Assembly: GCF_007680845.1 (NCBI RefSeq) | Contig: NZ_VEIY01000002.1 | Span: 206,357 to 270,356 of the forward strand | Reading direction: 5' to 3' | Source: Curtobacterium pusillum | GTDB lineage: Bacteria; Actinomycetota; Actinomycetes; Actinomycetales; Microbacteriaceae | Length of the DNA stretch: 64,000 bases | Program-made: the position numbers and the translations under genes | The notes under the pieces: generated by a model | What the model was told of the DNA's origin: nothing | Databases searched by the model: none | Seen by the model: only the letters and a program-made list of their open reading frames with translations | Shown here: positions 7,683 to 17,425 of the stretch, piece after piece | How the letters are laid out: every line of letters begins with the position of its first letter | Numbering within the stretch: position 1 is the first letter of the stretch

Positions 7683-9530
7683 CTACTCGACGGTGACCGA
7701 CTTCGCGAGGTTGCGCGGCTGGTCGACGTCGAGGCCCTTGGCCGCGGCGAGCTCCATGCCGAACATGTGCAGCGGCGCGACCGCGAGCAGCGGCTCGAAC
7801 AGCGGCGTCGCGAGGGGGATGCGCAGGACCTCGTCCGCGAAGGGCAGCACGGCGGCGTCGCCTTCTTCGGCGATGGCGATCACCCGGGCGCCGCGGGCGC
7901 GGATCTCCTGGATGTTCGACACGACCTTCGGGTGCAGCGACCGCGGGTCACGCGGGGACGGCACGATCACGAAGACGATCTGGCCGGGCTCGATCAGGGC
8001 GATCGGCCCGTGCTTCAGCTCACCGGCGGCGAAGCCCTCGGCGTGGATGTACGCGAGCTCCTTGAGCTTGAGCGCACCCTCGAGCGCGATCGGGTAGCCG
8101 ACGTGGCGACCGAGGAACAGGACGCTGCGCGTGTCCGCCATCCAGCGGGCGAGGTCCTTGATGCCGGACGCGTCGTCGATCGTCTGCTGGAGCTTCGGGG
8201 CGAGCCCCTCGAGCTCGGCGACCTGCTCGGCGATCTGCTCGGCCGTGAGCGTACCCCGCAGCGTGGCGAGGTGCAGCCCGAGCAGGTACAGCGCGACGCC
8301 CTGCGCGATGAACGCCTTCGTCGAGGCCACGGCGACCTCCGGTCCGGCGTGCGTGTAGATCACCGCGTCGGACTCGCGGGGGATGGTGGCGCCCTGGGTG
8401 TTGCAGATCGACAGGACCTGCGCGCCCTGCTCACGCGCGTACTTGACGGCCATGAGCGTGTCCATCGTCTCGCCCGACTGGCTGATCGAGACGACGAGCG
8501 TGCGCTCGTCCAGCACGGGGTCGCGGTAGCGGAACTCGTGGGCGAGCTCGACCTCGACCGGGACGCGGGCCCACTGCTCGATGGCGTACTTGCCGAGGAT
8601 GCCGGCGTACGCCGCGGTGCCGCAGGCGATCACGATCACGCGGTCGACGGTCGCGAGGCGGTCGGCGATCGGGTCGAGGTCGGTCAGGGTCACGGCACCG
8701 TCGTGCACGCGGCCGAGGATCGTCTTCGCGACGGCCTCGGGCTCCTCGCTGATCTCCTTCGCCATGAAGGAGGTCCACCCGCCCTTGTCGGCGGCGGAGG
8801 CGTCCCAGTTCACCTCGAACTCGGCCGGCGACGCCGGGGTGCCGTCGAAGTGGATGACGTCCACGCCGTCCGGGCGGATCGTGGCGATCTCGTCCTGCCC
8901 GATCGCGAGGGCGCGCTGCGTGTACGCGACGAACGCGGCGACGTCCGAGCCCATGAAGTTCTCGCCGTCGCCGAGCCCCACCACGAGCGGGGAGTTGCGA
9001 CGGGCGCCGACGACGACCCCCGGCTGGTCGGCGTGCACGACGAGGAGCGTGAACGCACCCTCGAGCCGCTGCACGGCCTGCTGCATCGCGCTCGTCAGGT
9101 CCCCGGTGGCACGGAAGGAACGGGCGACGAGGTGCGCGGCGACCTCGGAGTCGGTCTCGCTGAGGAACTCGACGCCTTCGGCGACGAGTTCGTCCCGCAA
9201 CGAGGAGAAGTTCTCGATGATGCCGTTGTGGATGAGGGCGAGCTTGCCGCCGTCCGCCAGGTGCGGGTGCGCGTTGCCGTCGGTCGGGCCACCGTGGGTC
9301 GCCCAGCGGGTGTGGCCGATCCCGGTCCCGCCGTCGGCGATCGGGTGCGACTCGAGCTCGTCGACGAGGGCCTGCAGCTTGCCCGCCTTCTTCGCGGAGG
9401 CGAGTTCCTGCGATCCGTCCACGACGGCGATGCCCGCCGAGTCGTAGCCGCGGTACTCGAGCCGACGCAGACCACCGAGAAGGACGTCCTGGCTGCTGTT
9501 GCTGCCGACGTAGCCCACGATTCCACACAT
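7683..9530 (-). CDS. glmS: Glutamine--fructose-6-phosphate aminotransferase (isomerizing)
   Basis: First step of UDP-GlcNAc synthesis: makes glucosamine-6-phosphate from fructose-6-phosphate and glutamine. The start is the ATG at 9528-9530, giving 615 residues with the essential Cys directly after Met (MCGIVGYVG). The N-terminal Ntn glutaminase has RLEYRGYDSAG and HTRWATHG. Two SIS domains follow, with CGTAAYAG and SISQSGETMDT in the first and LGRHVGYPIALEGALKLKE in the second. The C-terminus is the usual PRNLAKSVTVE. It heads the glmS-acpS-alr-alr-tsaE run and is divergent from the peroxidase gene across a 70-bp gap. Confidence 0.98.
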   Translation of the reverse strand: MCGIVGYVGSNSSQDVLLGGLRRLEYRGYDSAGIAVVDGSQELASAKKAGKLQALVDELESHPIADGGTGIGHTRWATHGGPTDGNAHPHLADGGKLALIHNGIIENFSSLRDELVAEGVEFLSETDSEVAAHLVARSFRATGDLTSAMQQAVQRLEGAFTLLVVHADQPGVVVGARRNSPLVVGLGDGENFMGSDVAAFVAYTQRALAIGQDEIATIRPDGVDVIHFDGTPASPAEFEVNWDASAADKGGWTSFMAKEISEEPEAVAKTILGRVHDGAVTLTDLDPIADRLATVDRVIVIACGTAAYAGILGKYAIEQWARVPVEVELAHEFRYRDPVLDERTLVVSISQSGETMDTLMAVKYAREQGAQVLSICNTQGATIPRESDAVIYTHAGPEVAVASTKAFIAQGVALYLLGLHLATLRGTLTAEQIAEQVAELEGLAPKLQQTIDDASGIKDLARWMADTRSVLFLGRHVGYPIALEGALKLKELAYIHAEGFAAGELKHGPIALIEPGQIVFVIVPSPRDPRSLHPKVVSNIQEIRARGARVIAIAEEGDAAVLPFADEVLRIPLATPLFEPLLAVAPLHMFGMELAAAKGLDVDQPRNLAKSVTVE

Positions 9531-9587
9531 GGCGTCGATCCTACGGTCTGCCTGACCGCCGACCCTGCGAAGCGGCAGGGCTGGGGA

Positions 9588-9593
9588 TAACGT
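9588..9593 (+). promoter_or_regulatory. Candidate -10 element for a leaderless peroxidase mRNA
   Basis: TAACGT ends 7 nt before the A of ATG, the spacing expected if transcription starts at the start codon. No good -35 (CTGCGA at 9565-9570 is weak) and no strong ribosome site is visible, which fits a leaderless transcript. Confidence 0.45.
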
Positions 9594-9600
9594 TTGGGAC

Positions 9601-10086
9601 ATGGGACGGTTCGACGACATCGCGATCACGACACTCCACGGCGAGGAGACCACCTTCGGCGCGTTCTCGGACAAGGCGGTGCTCGTGGTGAACGTCGCGT
9701 CGCGCTGTGGCCTCGCGCCGCAGTACGAGCAGCTCGAGGCGCTCCAGAAGGAGTACGGCCCGCGCGGGTTCACGGTCCTCGGGTTCCCGAGCAACCAGTT
9801 CCTGCAGGAGCTCGGCACGTCCGAGGCGATCGACGAGTACTGCTCCACCACGTGGGGCGTCACGTTCCCGATGTCCGAGAAGGTCAAGGTGAACGGCAAG
9901 AGCGCCCACCCGCTCTACCAGGCGCTCAAGGAGACCCCGGACGCCGACGGCAAGGCCGGCCGGGTCAGCTGGAACTTCGAGAAGTTCCTCGTCGCGCCCG
10001 ACGGCTCGGTCACGCGCTTCCGTCCGACCACGAAGCCGGACGCGCCGCAGGTCATCGCGGCGATCGAGTCCGCGCTCCCCGCCTGA
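9601..10086 (+). CDS. Glutathione peroxidase family thiol peroxidase
   Basis: Reduces peroxides; 161 residues, thioredoxin fold. The peroxidatic residue is Cys, not selenocysteine, in VNVASRCGLAPQYEQLEAL (about C38). The Gln/Trp partners are in GFPSNQF and SWNFEKFLV. Actinobacterial members usually use thioredoxin or mycothiol-type reductants rather than glutathione (family knowledge). It is a plus-strand gene placed between glmS and coaA and closed by a hairpin before coaA, so it is probably a single transcription unit. Confidence 0.93.
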   Translation: MGRFDDIAITTLHGEETTFGAFSDKAVLVVNVASRCGLAPQYEQLEALQKEYGPRGFTVLGFPSNQFLQELGTSEAIDEYCSTTWGVTFPMSEKVKVNGKSAHPLYQALKETPDADGKAGRVSWNFEKFLVAPDGSVTRFRPTTKPDAPQVIAAIESALPA

Positions 10087-10125
10087 CGACGCGCGGTCGC
10101 GTCCGCGACGTGCGCGCGGTGGTCG

Positions 10126-10181
10126 GACGGGAGGCGCGGCTGACGTGCGCCGGTCTGCTCACGTGATCCGCGCCTCCCGTC
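10126..10181. terminator. Long-arm inverted repeat of the GGGAGGCGCG family
   Basis: Fourteen-bp arms (10126-10139 and 10168-10181, core ACGGGAGGCGCGG) flank 28 nt that contain a smaller ACGTG/CACGT pair. It lies right after the peroxidase gene and ends next to the coaA -10 element. Probable terminator. Confidence 0.6.
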
Positions 10182-10182
10182 T

Positions 10183-10188
10183 GTACGC
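10183..10188 (+). promoter_or_regulatory. Candidate -10 element for coaA
   Basis: TACGCT sits 8 nt before the ATG at 10197 and 2 nt before the alternative GTG at 10191. If used, transcription would begin at or next to the ATG, giving a leaderless message and arguing for the ATG start. Confidence 0.45.
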
Positions 10189-10196
10189 TCGTGCCC

Positions 10197-11141
10197 ATGC
10201 CGATCACGGAAGCACCCGTCGCGCACCCGACCCCCTTCGTGGAGATCCCACGGGGTGAGTGGTCGCAGCTCGCACCGAAGGAGCACCTCTCCCTCACCGA
10301 GACCGAGATCGTGCAGCTGCGCGGCCTCGGTGACCGCCTCGACATGCAGGAGGTGCAGGAGGTCTACCTCCCCCTCTCCCGCCTGCTGACGCTGTACGCG
10401 GCCGGTGCGCGGAACCTGCACGCCGAGACGAGCCGGTTCCTCGGCGAGCGGGCCGGACGCACCCCGTTCGTGATCGGTGTCGCCGGGTCGGTCGCGGTCG
10501 GGAAGTCCACGGTCGCCCGTCTGCTGCGTGAGCTGACGAAGCGATGGCCGGACACGCCCCGCGTCGAGCTCGTGACGACCGACGGGTTCCTGTACCCGAA
10601 CGCCGAGCTCGAGCGCCGCGGGATCATGGACCGCAAGGGCTTCCCGGAGTCGTACGACCGTCGTTCGCTGCTGCGGTTCGTGAGCCAGGTGAAGAGCGGG
10701 GCGGCGGAGGTGCGGGCGCCGTACTACTCACACCTCGTGTACGACATCGTGCCCGATGCCGAGATCGTCGTGCGGCAGCCGGACATCCTCATCGTCGAGG
10801 GCCTCAACGTCCTGGCGCCGCCGGTGCACGGGCGGCTCGCGCTCTCCGACCTGTTCGACTTCACGATCTACGTGGACGCGAAGACGAAGGACATCGAGTC
10901 CTGGTACGTCGACCGGTTCCTGGCCCTGCAGGAGGAGGCGTTCGCGAGCCCGGACTCCTTCTTCCACCGGTTCGCGTCGCTCTCCCGCTCGGACGCGGTG
11001 GAGACGGCCACCCAGGTGTGGCGGGCGATCAACGAGCCGAACCTGCTCGAGAACGTGTTGCCGACGCGCTCCCGGGCGACCCTCGTGCTCAAGAAGGGCG
11101 CGAACCACAAGGTGAACTCGGTGCTGCTCCGCAAGATCTAG
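10197..11141 (+). CDS. coaA: Type I pantothenate kinase
   Basis: Phosphorylates pantothenate, the committed step to CoA. From the ATG it has 314 residues; a GTG six bases upstream is possible, but a TACGCT -10 element just before favours the ATG. The P-loop is [15 protein letters not shown] (about residues 95-109), followed by [43 protein letters not shown] and VEGLNVLAP, all standard CoaA blocks. The gene converges on glmM across a strong hairpin. Confidence 0.96.
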   Translation: MPITEAPVAHPTPFVEIPRGEWSQLAPKEHLSLTETEIVQLRGLGDRLDMQEVQEVYLPLSRLLTLYAAGARNLHAETSRFLGERAGRTPFVIGVAGSVAVGKSTVARLLRELTKRWPDTPRVELVTTDGFLYPNAELERRGIMDRKGFPESYDRRSLLRFVSQVKSGAAEVRAPYYSHLVYDIVPDAEIVVRQPDILIVEGLNVLAPPVHGRLALSDLFDFTIYVDAKTKDIESWYVDRFLALQEEAFASPDSFFHRFASLSRSDAVETATQVWRAINEPNLLENVLPTRSRATLVLKKGANHKVNSVLLRKI

Positions 11142-11168
11142 CGCGGGCGGGCGGGGCGGGCCCTGCCG

Positions 11169-11228
11169 GAACCAGGTTCCGGACACCACACCGCGAAGAT
11201 GCGCGGTGCTGTGTCCGGAACCTGGTTC
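11169..11228. terminator. 60-nt near-perfect hairpin between convergent coaA and glmM
   Basis: Outer stem of 18 perfect bp (11169-11186 with 11211-11228, containing GGAACCAGGTTCC, itself a palindrome). After a short mismatch there is an inner 7-bp stem CACCGCG/CGCGGTG with loop AAGATG. It is positioned to end transcription from both sides. Confidence 0.8.
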
Positions 11229-11278
11229 ACGCAACCGCGACGACGACCGACGCGGGCGGCCGGGCGCGGCCGCCCGCG

Positions 11279-12652
11279 CTACGCGGCGTCGAGCGCCAGC
11301 CGCTCCGACACGACCGCGGCCAGCTCGTCGGCCACGCGCTGCGCGGTCTCCTGCGACGCCGCCTCGACCATGACCCGCACGACCGGCTCCGTGCCGGACG
11401 GCCGGAGCAGCACCCGCCCGGTGTCCCCGAGCTCGGCGGACGCGGCGGCGATGGCGTCCTGCACGCCCTGGTCGGCCAGCCCGTGGCGATCGACCCCACG
11501 GACGTTCTGCAGCACCTGCGGGAACACGGTCATGCACGCGGCGAGCTCGGCGAGGGACTTGCCCGTCCGGGCCATCTCCGCCACGAGGTGCAGGCCCGTG
11601 AGGACCCCGTCGCCCGTCGTCGCGTACTCGTTGAAGATGACGTGGCCGGACTGTTCGCCGCCGAGCGAGAACCCGCCCTCGTTCATCTTCTCGAGGACGT
11701 AGCGGTCACCCACCGCGGTCTGCTCGACCGTGATGCCGGCGTCCGTCATCGCGCGGATGAGCCCGAGGTTCGACATGACCGTCGCGACGAGGGTGTCGTG
11801 CGCGAGGTGTCCGCGTTCCTTGAGCGACAGCGCCAGGATCGCCATGATCTGGTCGCCGTCCACCGCGTTGCCCTCGGCGTCCACGGCCAGGCAGCGGTCC
11901 GCGTCGCCGTCGTGGGCGATCCCGACGTCCGCGCCGGCAGCGAGCACCGCGCGGGCGAGGTTGTCGATGTGCGTCGACCCGACGCCGTCGTTGATGTTGA
12001 TGCCGTCCGGTTCCGCGCCGATCAGCGTGACCTTCGCACCGGCGTTCACGAACACCTCGGGCGAGACACCAGCGGCGGCACCGTTCGCGCAGTCGAGCAC
12101 GACGTGCAGGCCGTCGAGCCGGTGCGGCAGCGTGCCGAGCAGGTGGACGACGTAGCGGTCCTCGGCGTCGGCGAACCGGGTGATCCGGCCGACGTCGCCA
12201 CCGGTGGGGGTCGGCGCGGAGTGGTCGTGCATGGCCGCTTCGATGCGGTCCTCGACCTCGTCCGGGAGCTTCCGGCCGCCGGCGGCGAAGAACTTGATCC
12301 CGTTGTCGGGGGCGGGGTTGTGCGACGCAGAGATCATCACGCCGAAGTCGGCGTCGATGTCCGCGACGAGGAACGCCGCAGCAGGGGTGGGGATGACCCC
12401 GGCGTCGAGCACGTCGACGCCGGCGGAGGCGAGCCCGGCCGCGACCGCGGCACCGAGGAACTCGCCGGAGACGCGCGGGTCGCGCGCCAGGACCGCGCGC
12501 GGGCGCGGTCGACCGGACGCCCGACGGGCGTCCGCGTGGTGTCCGTGTGTGAGGACGGCCGCGCTCGCCTGGGCAAGACCCAGTGCGAGCGCGGCCGTCA
12601 GCTCGCCGTTGGCGAGACCACGAACCCCGTCGGTACCGAACAGACGCGGCAT
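11279..12652 (-). CDS. glmM: Phosphoglucosamine mutase
   Basis: Converts glucosamine-6-P to glucosamine-1-P for UDP-GlcNAc. The ATG at 12650-12652 gives 457 residues starting [12 protein letters not shown]; upstream in-frame codons show no homology. The phosphoserine loop is [16 protein letters not shown] (about S104), the metal loop DGDADRC, the sugar loop GGEQSGH, and the phosphate-binding [15 protein letters not shown] lies near the end. It follows rpsI by 22 bp, so rplM-rpsI-glmM is probably one operon, a common actinobacterial arrangement. Confidence 0.97.
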   Translation of the reverse strand: MPRLFGTDGVRGLANGELTAALALGLAQASAAVLTHGHHADARRASGRPRPRAVLARDPRVSGEFLGAAVAAGLASAGVDVLDAGVIPTPAAAFLVADIDADFGVMISASHNPAPDNGIKFFAAGGRKLPDEVEDRIEAAMHDHSAPTPTGGDVGRITRFADAEDRYVVHLLGTLPHRLDGLHVVLDCANGAAAGVSPEVFVNAGAKVTLIGAEPDGININDGVGSTHIDNLARAVLAAGADVGIAHDGDADRCLAVDAEGNAVDGDQIMAILALSLKERGHLAHDTLVATVMSNLGLIRAMTDAGITVEQTAVGDRYVLEKMNEGGFSLGGEQSGHVIFNEYATTGDGVLTGLHLVAEMARTGKSLAELAACMTVFPQVLQNVRGVDRHGLADQGVQDAIAAASAELGDTGRVLLRPSGTEPVVRVMVEAASQETAQRVADELAAVVSERLALDAA

Positions 12653-12674
12653 GGCGATCGTCAGCCGGTGGCGA

Positions 12675-13160
12675 CTAGCGCTTCGAGAACTGCGACGCCT
12701 TGCGGGCCTTCTTGAGACCGGCCTTCTTGCGCTCGATGACGCGGGCGTCACGGGTGAGGAAGCCAGCCTTCTTGAGGGCGGCGCGGTTGTTCTCGCGGTC
12801 GATCTCGTTCAGGGTGCGGGCGATGGCGAGGCGGAGCGCGCCGGCCTGACCCGAGGGGCCGCCACCGGTGATGCGGGCGACGACGTCGTACGAGCCGAGG
12901 AGCTCGAGGACCTTGAACGGGTCGTTGATGAGCTGCTGGTGCAGCTTGTTCGGGAAGTAGTCCTCCAGCGTGCGGCCGTTCACGACGAACGTGCCCGTCC
13001 CGGGGACGAGGCGAACGCGCGCGATGGCCTCCTTGCGGCGCCCGACGGCACCGCCGGAGACGTTGAGGATCTGACGGGGAGCGGCCTCGGCAGCGACGGG
13101 TGCGCTCTCCGTGGTGAAGCTCTCCGGGGTCTGGTCGAGGGAGTCAGCGATCTGAGCCAT
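12675..13160 (-). CDS. rpsI: 30S ribosomal protein S9
   Basis: The 161 residues include an N-terminal extension of about 30 residues (Ser/Thr/Glu/Ala-rich) before the conserved body, which starts near [16 protein letters not shown]. The C-terminus ends in [11 protein letters not shown], the basic tail that reaches the P-site tRNA in known ribosomes. Cotranscribed with rplM, 38 bp upstream. Confidence 0.97.
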   Translation of the reverse strand: MAQIADSLDQTPESFTTESAPVAAEAAPRQILNVSGGAVGRRKEAIARVRLVPGTGTFVVNGRTLEDYFPNKLHQQLINDPFKVLELLGSYDVVARITGGGPSGQAGALRLAIARTLNEIDRENNRAALKKAGFLTRDARVIERKKAGLKKARKASQFSKR

Positions 13161-13198
13161 GAGTGTTTCCTGTGTCCTTGAAGTCGTCGTGGCCGGAA

Positions 13199-13645
13199 CT
13201 ACTGTGCGACCTGGTCGAAGGCGTACGCCTTGGGCTGCTGGGCGGAGTGGGGGTGCTCGGCGCCCGCGTAGACCTTGAGCTTCTTGAGCTGCTCGCGACC
13301 GAGGGTGTTCTTCGGCAGCATGCCGCGGATCGCCTTCTCGACGGCGCGGGTCGGGTGCTTCTCGAGCATCTCCGGGTAGGAGGTCGCCGTGAGGCCGCCC
13401 GGGTAGCCCGAGTGGCGGTAGTAGACCTTCTTGGCGAGCTTGGAGCCGGTGAGGGCGACCTTGTCCGCGTTCACGATGATGACGTAGTCACCCATGTCCA
13501 TGTGCTGGGCGAAGGTGGCCTTGTGCTTGCCGCGCAGGAGCGCCGCGGCGTGGGTGGCGAGACGGCCGAGGACGACGTCGGTCGCGTCGATGACGATCCA
13601 GTCGTGCTGGACGTCTGCCGGCTTCGGGGAGAACGTACGAGTCAC
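13199..13645 (-). CDS. rplM: 50S ribosomal protein L13
   Basis: The 148 residues contain the family blocks [47 protein letters not shown] and [16 protein letters not shown] start. First gene of rplM-rpsI-glmM; a sigma-A-like promoter lies about 140 bp upstream, giving a leader of roughly 130 nt. Confidence 0.97.
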   Translation of the reverse strand: MTRTFSPKPADVQHDWIVIDATDVVLGRLATHAAALLRGKHKATFAQHMDMGDYVIIVNADKVALTGSKLAKKVYYRHSGYPGGLTATSYPEMLEKHPTRAVEKAIRGMLPKNTLGREQLKKLKVYAGAEHPHSAQQPKAYAFDQVAQ

Positions 13646-13785
13646 AGGAGTGCTGCTTTCGTGTCGAGGTGAGGAGTCCGTGAATCCCGCTCCGGTGGGT
13701 GTTCCCGCGGGCGATGCCTGCTGGAACTGCCCGGTGGAGGGCTCATCTGACTGTCCGGCGCACGGGGCGCGCAGACCAAGGTGAG

Positions 13786-13814
13786 AGCCTACCGGACGCG
13801 GCTCGCGTTGTCGA
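13786..13814 (-). promoter_or_regulatory. Promoter for rplM-rpsI-glmM
   Basis: On the minus strand TCGACA (13809-13814) and TAGGCT (13786-13791) are separated by exactly 17 nt. It sits directly after the terminator of the upstream nuclease gene. Confidence 0.6.
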
Positions 13815-13826
13815 ACGCGCGACAGG

Positions 13827-13872
13827 ACGGACGGGAGGCGCGGTGCCGGCTGGCACCGCGCCTCCCGTCCGT
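13827..13872 (-). terminator. Perfect 21-bp hairpin after the secreted nuclease
   Basis: Arms 13827-13847 and 13852-13872 pair fully around the tetraloop GGCT; core GGGAGGCGCGGTGCC. It is the cleanest member of the GGGAGGCGCG hairpin family in this window and lies 14 bp past the nuclease stop codon. Confidence 0.85.
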
Positions 13873-13886
13873 CACGAGGACGTCCG

Positions 13887-16562
13887 TCAGCCGAACAGGC
13901 TCCGCAACCACGCGATCAACGCGGCGAGCGCCGCGAGTGCGTCCGCCACCGGGTGACCGCCGTGACCGGGACCGCCGTGGCCCGGGTTCCCCTGCCCGGG
14001 GTCGCCGACGCCGGGCAGGTCGATGCCGACCAGGATCGGGTCGTGGTCGCTCGCGCGGTACACGTCGTCGCGGTACAGGTCGGTGACGTTGTAGTCGTAG
14101 CGGCTGTACTCCAGGCCGACCGACTCGACCGAGTTGATGTTCCAGATGTCCACGCCGGTGACGGTCCGGAGTGCGGCCTTCGAGGCGAAGACGTGGTCGA
14201 GCGAGCCGCTCAGCCCGTCGAACACGTAGGACCACTCGGACGGGTCCTTCGTCGGCCCGAGGTCGGTGTACCCGGCGTCGTCGAGGACCTTCACCGGGTC
14301 CTCCTGGCTGTAGGCGTTGAAGTCGCCGAGCATGAACACCTTGTCGGTGCCGGCCTGCCGCTGCTGAGCGGCCGAGAAGGCCACGAGCGCCTTCGACTGC
14401 GCGACGCGGGAGGCGTTCGACGCACCCTGCCCGTCGCCCTGGTCCGCGTCAGCACCCTCGCCCGACCCCTTCGACTTGAAGTGGTTCGCGATGACGAGGA
14501 ACGTGTCCTGCCCGCTCGGCTTCTGCGACCCCTTGCCCGGCTTCTTCACCACGGGCGCGAAGGCCTGGGCGAGCGGCTGTCGGGCGTTGGCGAAGGCGGT
14601 GGAGTCGAGGATCGTCGATCCACCGACGGGCTGCACGCGGTCCTTCTTGTAGATGAGCGCCAGGCGGATGACGTCCTCGCTGGCCGGGGTCTTCGCCGGC
14701 GACTTCGCGTACGCCCAGGTGTCCTTGCCGGTGGCCGCGTTGAGCGCGGCGACGAGCGTGGCCACGGCCGCGTCGCGGTCCTTGCCGAAGCGTGCGGAGT
14801 TCTCGATCTCCTCGAGGGAGACGACGTCGGCGCCGAGGCCGTTGATGGCCTTGACGATCTTCACCTGCTGCCGGGCCAGGTCGTCCGCGTTCGCCGCACC
14901 ACGGGCGTCGCAGCCGCCGCGCACCGTCACGGGGTCGCCGTCGCGGTCCGTGTAGTACGTGCAGCCGGTGAGCTGGTCGCCGGTCGTCGGGAAGTAGTTC
15001 AGGACGTTGAAGCCGGCGAGCCGGACGTCGCCGCCGACGTTCTCCGGCGCGGTGGTCCGCACGTTCGAGAACGCCGTCGGCAGGTCCGCCGCCGGGGTCG
15101 CACCGGTGATCGGCGCGGTGGGCTGGAACTTCCACGCGTCGTTGCGGTAGTCGAGGACGACCGGCTTCCGGAACGTCGCAGCAGCGCCGACGGTCACCGG
15201 CCCCTGGGTGAGCCAGGACACCGGGATCGACTGGTTCGCGGCACTGAGGAAGTTCGTGCTCGCACCGTCGTCGAGCACCACCGTCCGTGCCGCGTTGTCG
15301 GCGACCACCGCGGCCGCTTCGGCGCTGCCAGGACGAGCGACCTCGGTGGGCTGGAGGAGACGCTGCTTGCCACTGGCCAGCACGACCTCGCCGTACTGGT
15401 TCGTCGTGTAGTCGTCGGCGACCGTGTAGTCACCCTGCGGGGCGACGAGCATGCTCTCGAGCGACTCGCGCTGCGCGTCCGTCCGCGGGAGGGTGATCGT
15501 GGCCGGGACCGGCTGCACGACGCCGTCCTTCGGCAGCTGCTCCAGGCCCGCGGCCGACGGGACCGTCAGCTCGGTGAGGCCGTTGAACTCGGACACCGTG
15601 CCGGTGAGCCGGACCGCGTCGCCGACCGTGACGTTCGCCGCGGTGGCTGCCGAGTAGACGAACACGGCGTCGGAGGCGGTGTGCTTCGCCAGGACGAGCG
15701 CCCCGCCGGTGCCGGCGGTCTGGACCGTGTAGCCGTTGAAGCCGCCCGTGGCGTAGACCGCCGTGACGACGCCGTCGGTGCGGACGGTCCCGCCGACGTA
15801 CGGGGAGGCGTCGCCGGTGCCCTGCAGCTGCGCGATGGTGACCTGCTCGGCCGGTGTCCCGGGGTCGGTCGGGTCAGTTGGATCCGTCGGATCCGTCGGG
15901 TCCGTCGGCTGCGTGGTCTCGCCCGCCGCGTTCTCCGGCGTGACCGACGACGTGACCGTGAAGTCCGCGGCGTTCGAGTCGGTGTCGGTCGTGCCCTGGC
16001 GGGTCAGCGCGTCCGGGACCGCGTTCGCGCTGCCAGCCGTGGCGACCGCGGTCTCGAACGTGTTCGAGGTGCCGTACCCGAGCAGGTCGACGACGCCCGG
16101 TGTGCCCGTGGTGACCGCGCCGGCGGGCAGCGACAGCGCGGTCGCCTGGTCGGCGAGCACGAGGGTGCCCGTGGAGCCGGAGGGGTTCAGGCCGGTGACG
16201 GCGTCGGGCTCCGGGAGCGCCTGGCCGTTCGTGCCGTTCGACCCCATCTGCACGAGGTAGGTGCCGTGCGCGGGGACGGAGCCGCTGAGCTTGCCCACCG
16301 CGGGGGCACCGGTGCTCGTGGCGGCGCGGTACTGCACCGACCAGCCGTCGACGCTGACGGCGGTGTCGGTGGGGTTGCCGAGTTCGACGAACTTGTTCGT
16401 GAACGGCTGGTTCGCGCTGCCGCCCTTGAGGTAGGCCTCCTCGATGACGAGCCCGGTGCCGGTGGGGTTCGCGCTGGCAGTGGAGACGGAGACGAGTGGG
16501 GCGGCGACGAGCGCGGCGGCAGCGGTGGCGCACAGCAGAGTGCGCCCGACGGATCTGTGCAT
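13887..16562 (-). CDS. Secreted ExeM/NucH-type extracellular endonuclease with lamin-tail domain
   Basis: Probably degrades extracellular DNA. The 891 residues begin with a Sec signal peptide ([23 protein letters not shown], cleavage near residue 32). A lamin-tail-like domain (about 35-165, [22 protein letters not shown]) and a PTD-repeat linker (about residue 220-232) follow. Next comes an OB-fold nuclease-associated region (about 240-340). The C-terminal endonuclease/exonuclease/phosphatase domain starts near [14 protein letters not shown] (about 515) and contains [26 protein letters not shown] and the catalytic [10 protein letters not shown]. The last ~40 residues are a Gly/His-rich stretch ending in [17 protein letters not shown], a hydrophobic tail that could associate with the membrane. 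No LPxTG sorting signal was seen. Single gene, closed by a strong hairpin. Confidence 0.9.
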   Translation of the reverse strand: MHRSVGRTLLCATAAAALVAAPLVSVSTASANPTGTGLVIEEAYLKGGSANQPFTNKFVELGNPTDTAVSVDGWSVQYRAATSTGAPAVGKLSGSVPAHGTYLVQMGSNGTNGQALPEPDAVTGLNPSGSTGTLVLADQATALSLPAGAVTTGTPGVVDLLGYGTSNTFETAVATAGSANAVPDALTRQGTTDTDSNAADFTVTSSVTPENAAGETTQPTDPTDPTDPTDPTDPGTPAEQVTIAQLQGTGDASPYVGGTVRTDGVVTAVYATGGFNGYTVQTAGTGGALVLAKHTASDAVFVYSAATAANVTVGDAVRLTGTVSEFNGLTELTVPSAAGLEQLPKDGVVQPVPATITLPRTDAQRESLESMLVAPQGDYTVADDYTTNQYGEVVLASGKQRLLQPTEVARPGSAEAAAVVADNAARTVVLDDGASTNFLSAANQSIPVSWLTQGPVTVGAAATFRKPVVLDYRNDAWKFQPTAPITGATPAADLPTAFSNVRTTAPENVGGDVRLAGFNVLNYFPTTGDQLTGCTYYTDRDGDPVTVRGGCDARGAANADDLARQQVKIVKAINGLGADVVSLEEIENSARFGKDRDAAVATLVAALNAATGKDTWAYAKSPAKTPASEDVIRLALIYKKDRVQPVGGSTILDSTAFANARQPLAQAFAPVVKKPGKGSQKPSGQDTFLVIANHFKSKGSGEGADADQGDGQGASNASRVAQSKALVAFSAAQQRQAGTDKVFMLGDFNAYSQEDPVKVLDDAGYTDLGPTKDPSEWSYVFDGLSGSLDHVFASKAALRTVTGVDIWNINSVESVGLEYSRYDYNVTDLYRDDVYRASDHDPILVGIDLPGVGDPGQGNPGHGGPGHGGHPVADALAALAALIAWLRSLFG

Positions 16563-16678
16563 GGTCGCACGCTACCGACCTGCGGGGGCCCTCAGGTTTC
16601 CGGCTGGTGAACGATCCGTTCCACCCCCGGTCGGGGGCGGTGGGCGGAGGCCGGAACGCTCGCAGCGGGCCGCGCCCG

Positions 16679-17425
16679 TCAGGAACCGACCGGCACCCAC
16701 TCCCGCCCCACCCGGTGCACCGCCGGCCCGTGCCCCGGCAGCAGGATCTCCGGCACCGGCAACGCCCGGGCACTCTCGACCGCCCGCTCCTGGTCCGCCG
16801 TGAAGAACGACGTGATCATCCGCGGCCGCGGCGACCACGACCTCGGCTGCGTGTCGTGCCGCGACACGATCGCGTCCCCCGTGACGATCGCGTTCGCCGC
16901 GGGCAGCAGGTACGCCGTGGACCCGTCCGTGTGCCCGTCCGCCGGCAGCGGCGAGATCGCCCGCCCGGCGAAGTCCGCCGCGGTGAACGCCCGCGCGGAC
17001 GGGACCTCGGTGGGCCGGAGCGCGTCCGACCGGATCGCCCGGGCGAGCCACCGGAGCACCCGCGGGGACGCCAGCCGCCCGCCGATCTCCGCCGGGGTGA
17101 CCTGCTGCCGCGCGGGCCCTCGGACGTTGTCGAGCTCGTCGGCGTGCGCGAGCACCTCGACGTGCGGGTACCGCGCGAGGATGCCAGGGATGCCGCCGAC
17201 GTGGTCGACGTGCCCGTGCGTGACGTACACGCGGCGGAGGTCGTCGAGGTCGTGCCCGGCGTACCGGACGGTGTCGAGCACGAGGTCGGCGTCCGCGGGG
17301 TACCCGGCGTCGATCAGCGCGACGCCGTCCTCCTCGGCGAGGACGACCCAGTTCGACACGGGCCCCTCGACGAACACGACCCCCGGAGCGACGGAGACGA
17401 CGGACCGGGCTTCGCGGGAGTTCAT
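16679..17425 (-). CDS. MBL-fold metallo-hydrolase
   Basis: Metallo-beta-lactamase-fold hydrolase of unknown substrate; 248 residues from the ATG at 17423-17425. The metal motif THGHVDHVGG (about residue 67-76) is complete; further ligands are the His in PADGHTDGS, the Asp in IVTGDAIVS and the His in LLPGHGPAVH. The order resembles glyoxalase II and YcbL-like enzymes. The ATG overlaps the truA stop (ATGA), so it is translated with truA. No signal peptide. A short CCCCC/GGGGG hairpin at 16624-16637 may end the transcript. Confidence 0.88.
   Translation of the reverse strand: MNSREARSVVSVAPGVVFVEGPVSNWVVLAEEDGVALIDAGYPADADLVLDTVRYAGHDLDDLRRVYVTHGHVDHVGGIPGILARYPHVEVLAHADELDNVRGPARQQVTPAEIGGRLASPRVLRWLARAIRSDALRPTEVPSARAFTAADFAGRAISPLPADGHTDGSTAYLLPAANAIVTGDAIVSRHDTQPRSWSPRPRMITSFFTADQERAVESARALPVPEILLPGHGPAVHRVGREWVPVGS

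Noticed and set aside
15868..15904. Short tandem DNA repeat considered as a CRISPR or microsatellite element
   Set aside because: It encodes the PTD-repeat linker of the nuclease; no spacers and unit of nine bases.
13953..16610. 885-codon plus-strand open frame opposite the secreted nuclease
   Set aside because: Antisense shadow; the minus-strand protein has a signal peptide and catalytic motifs.
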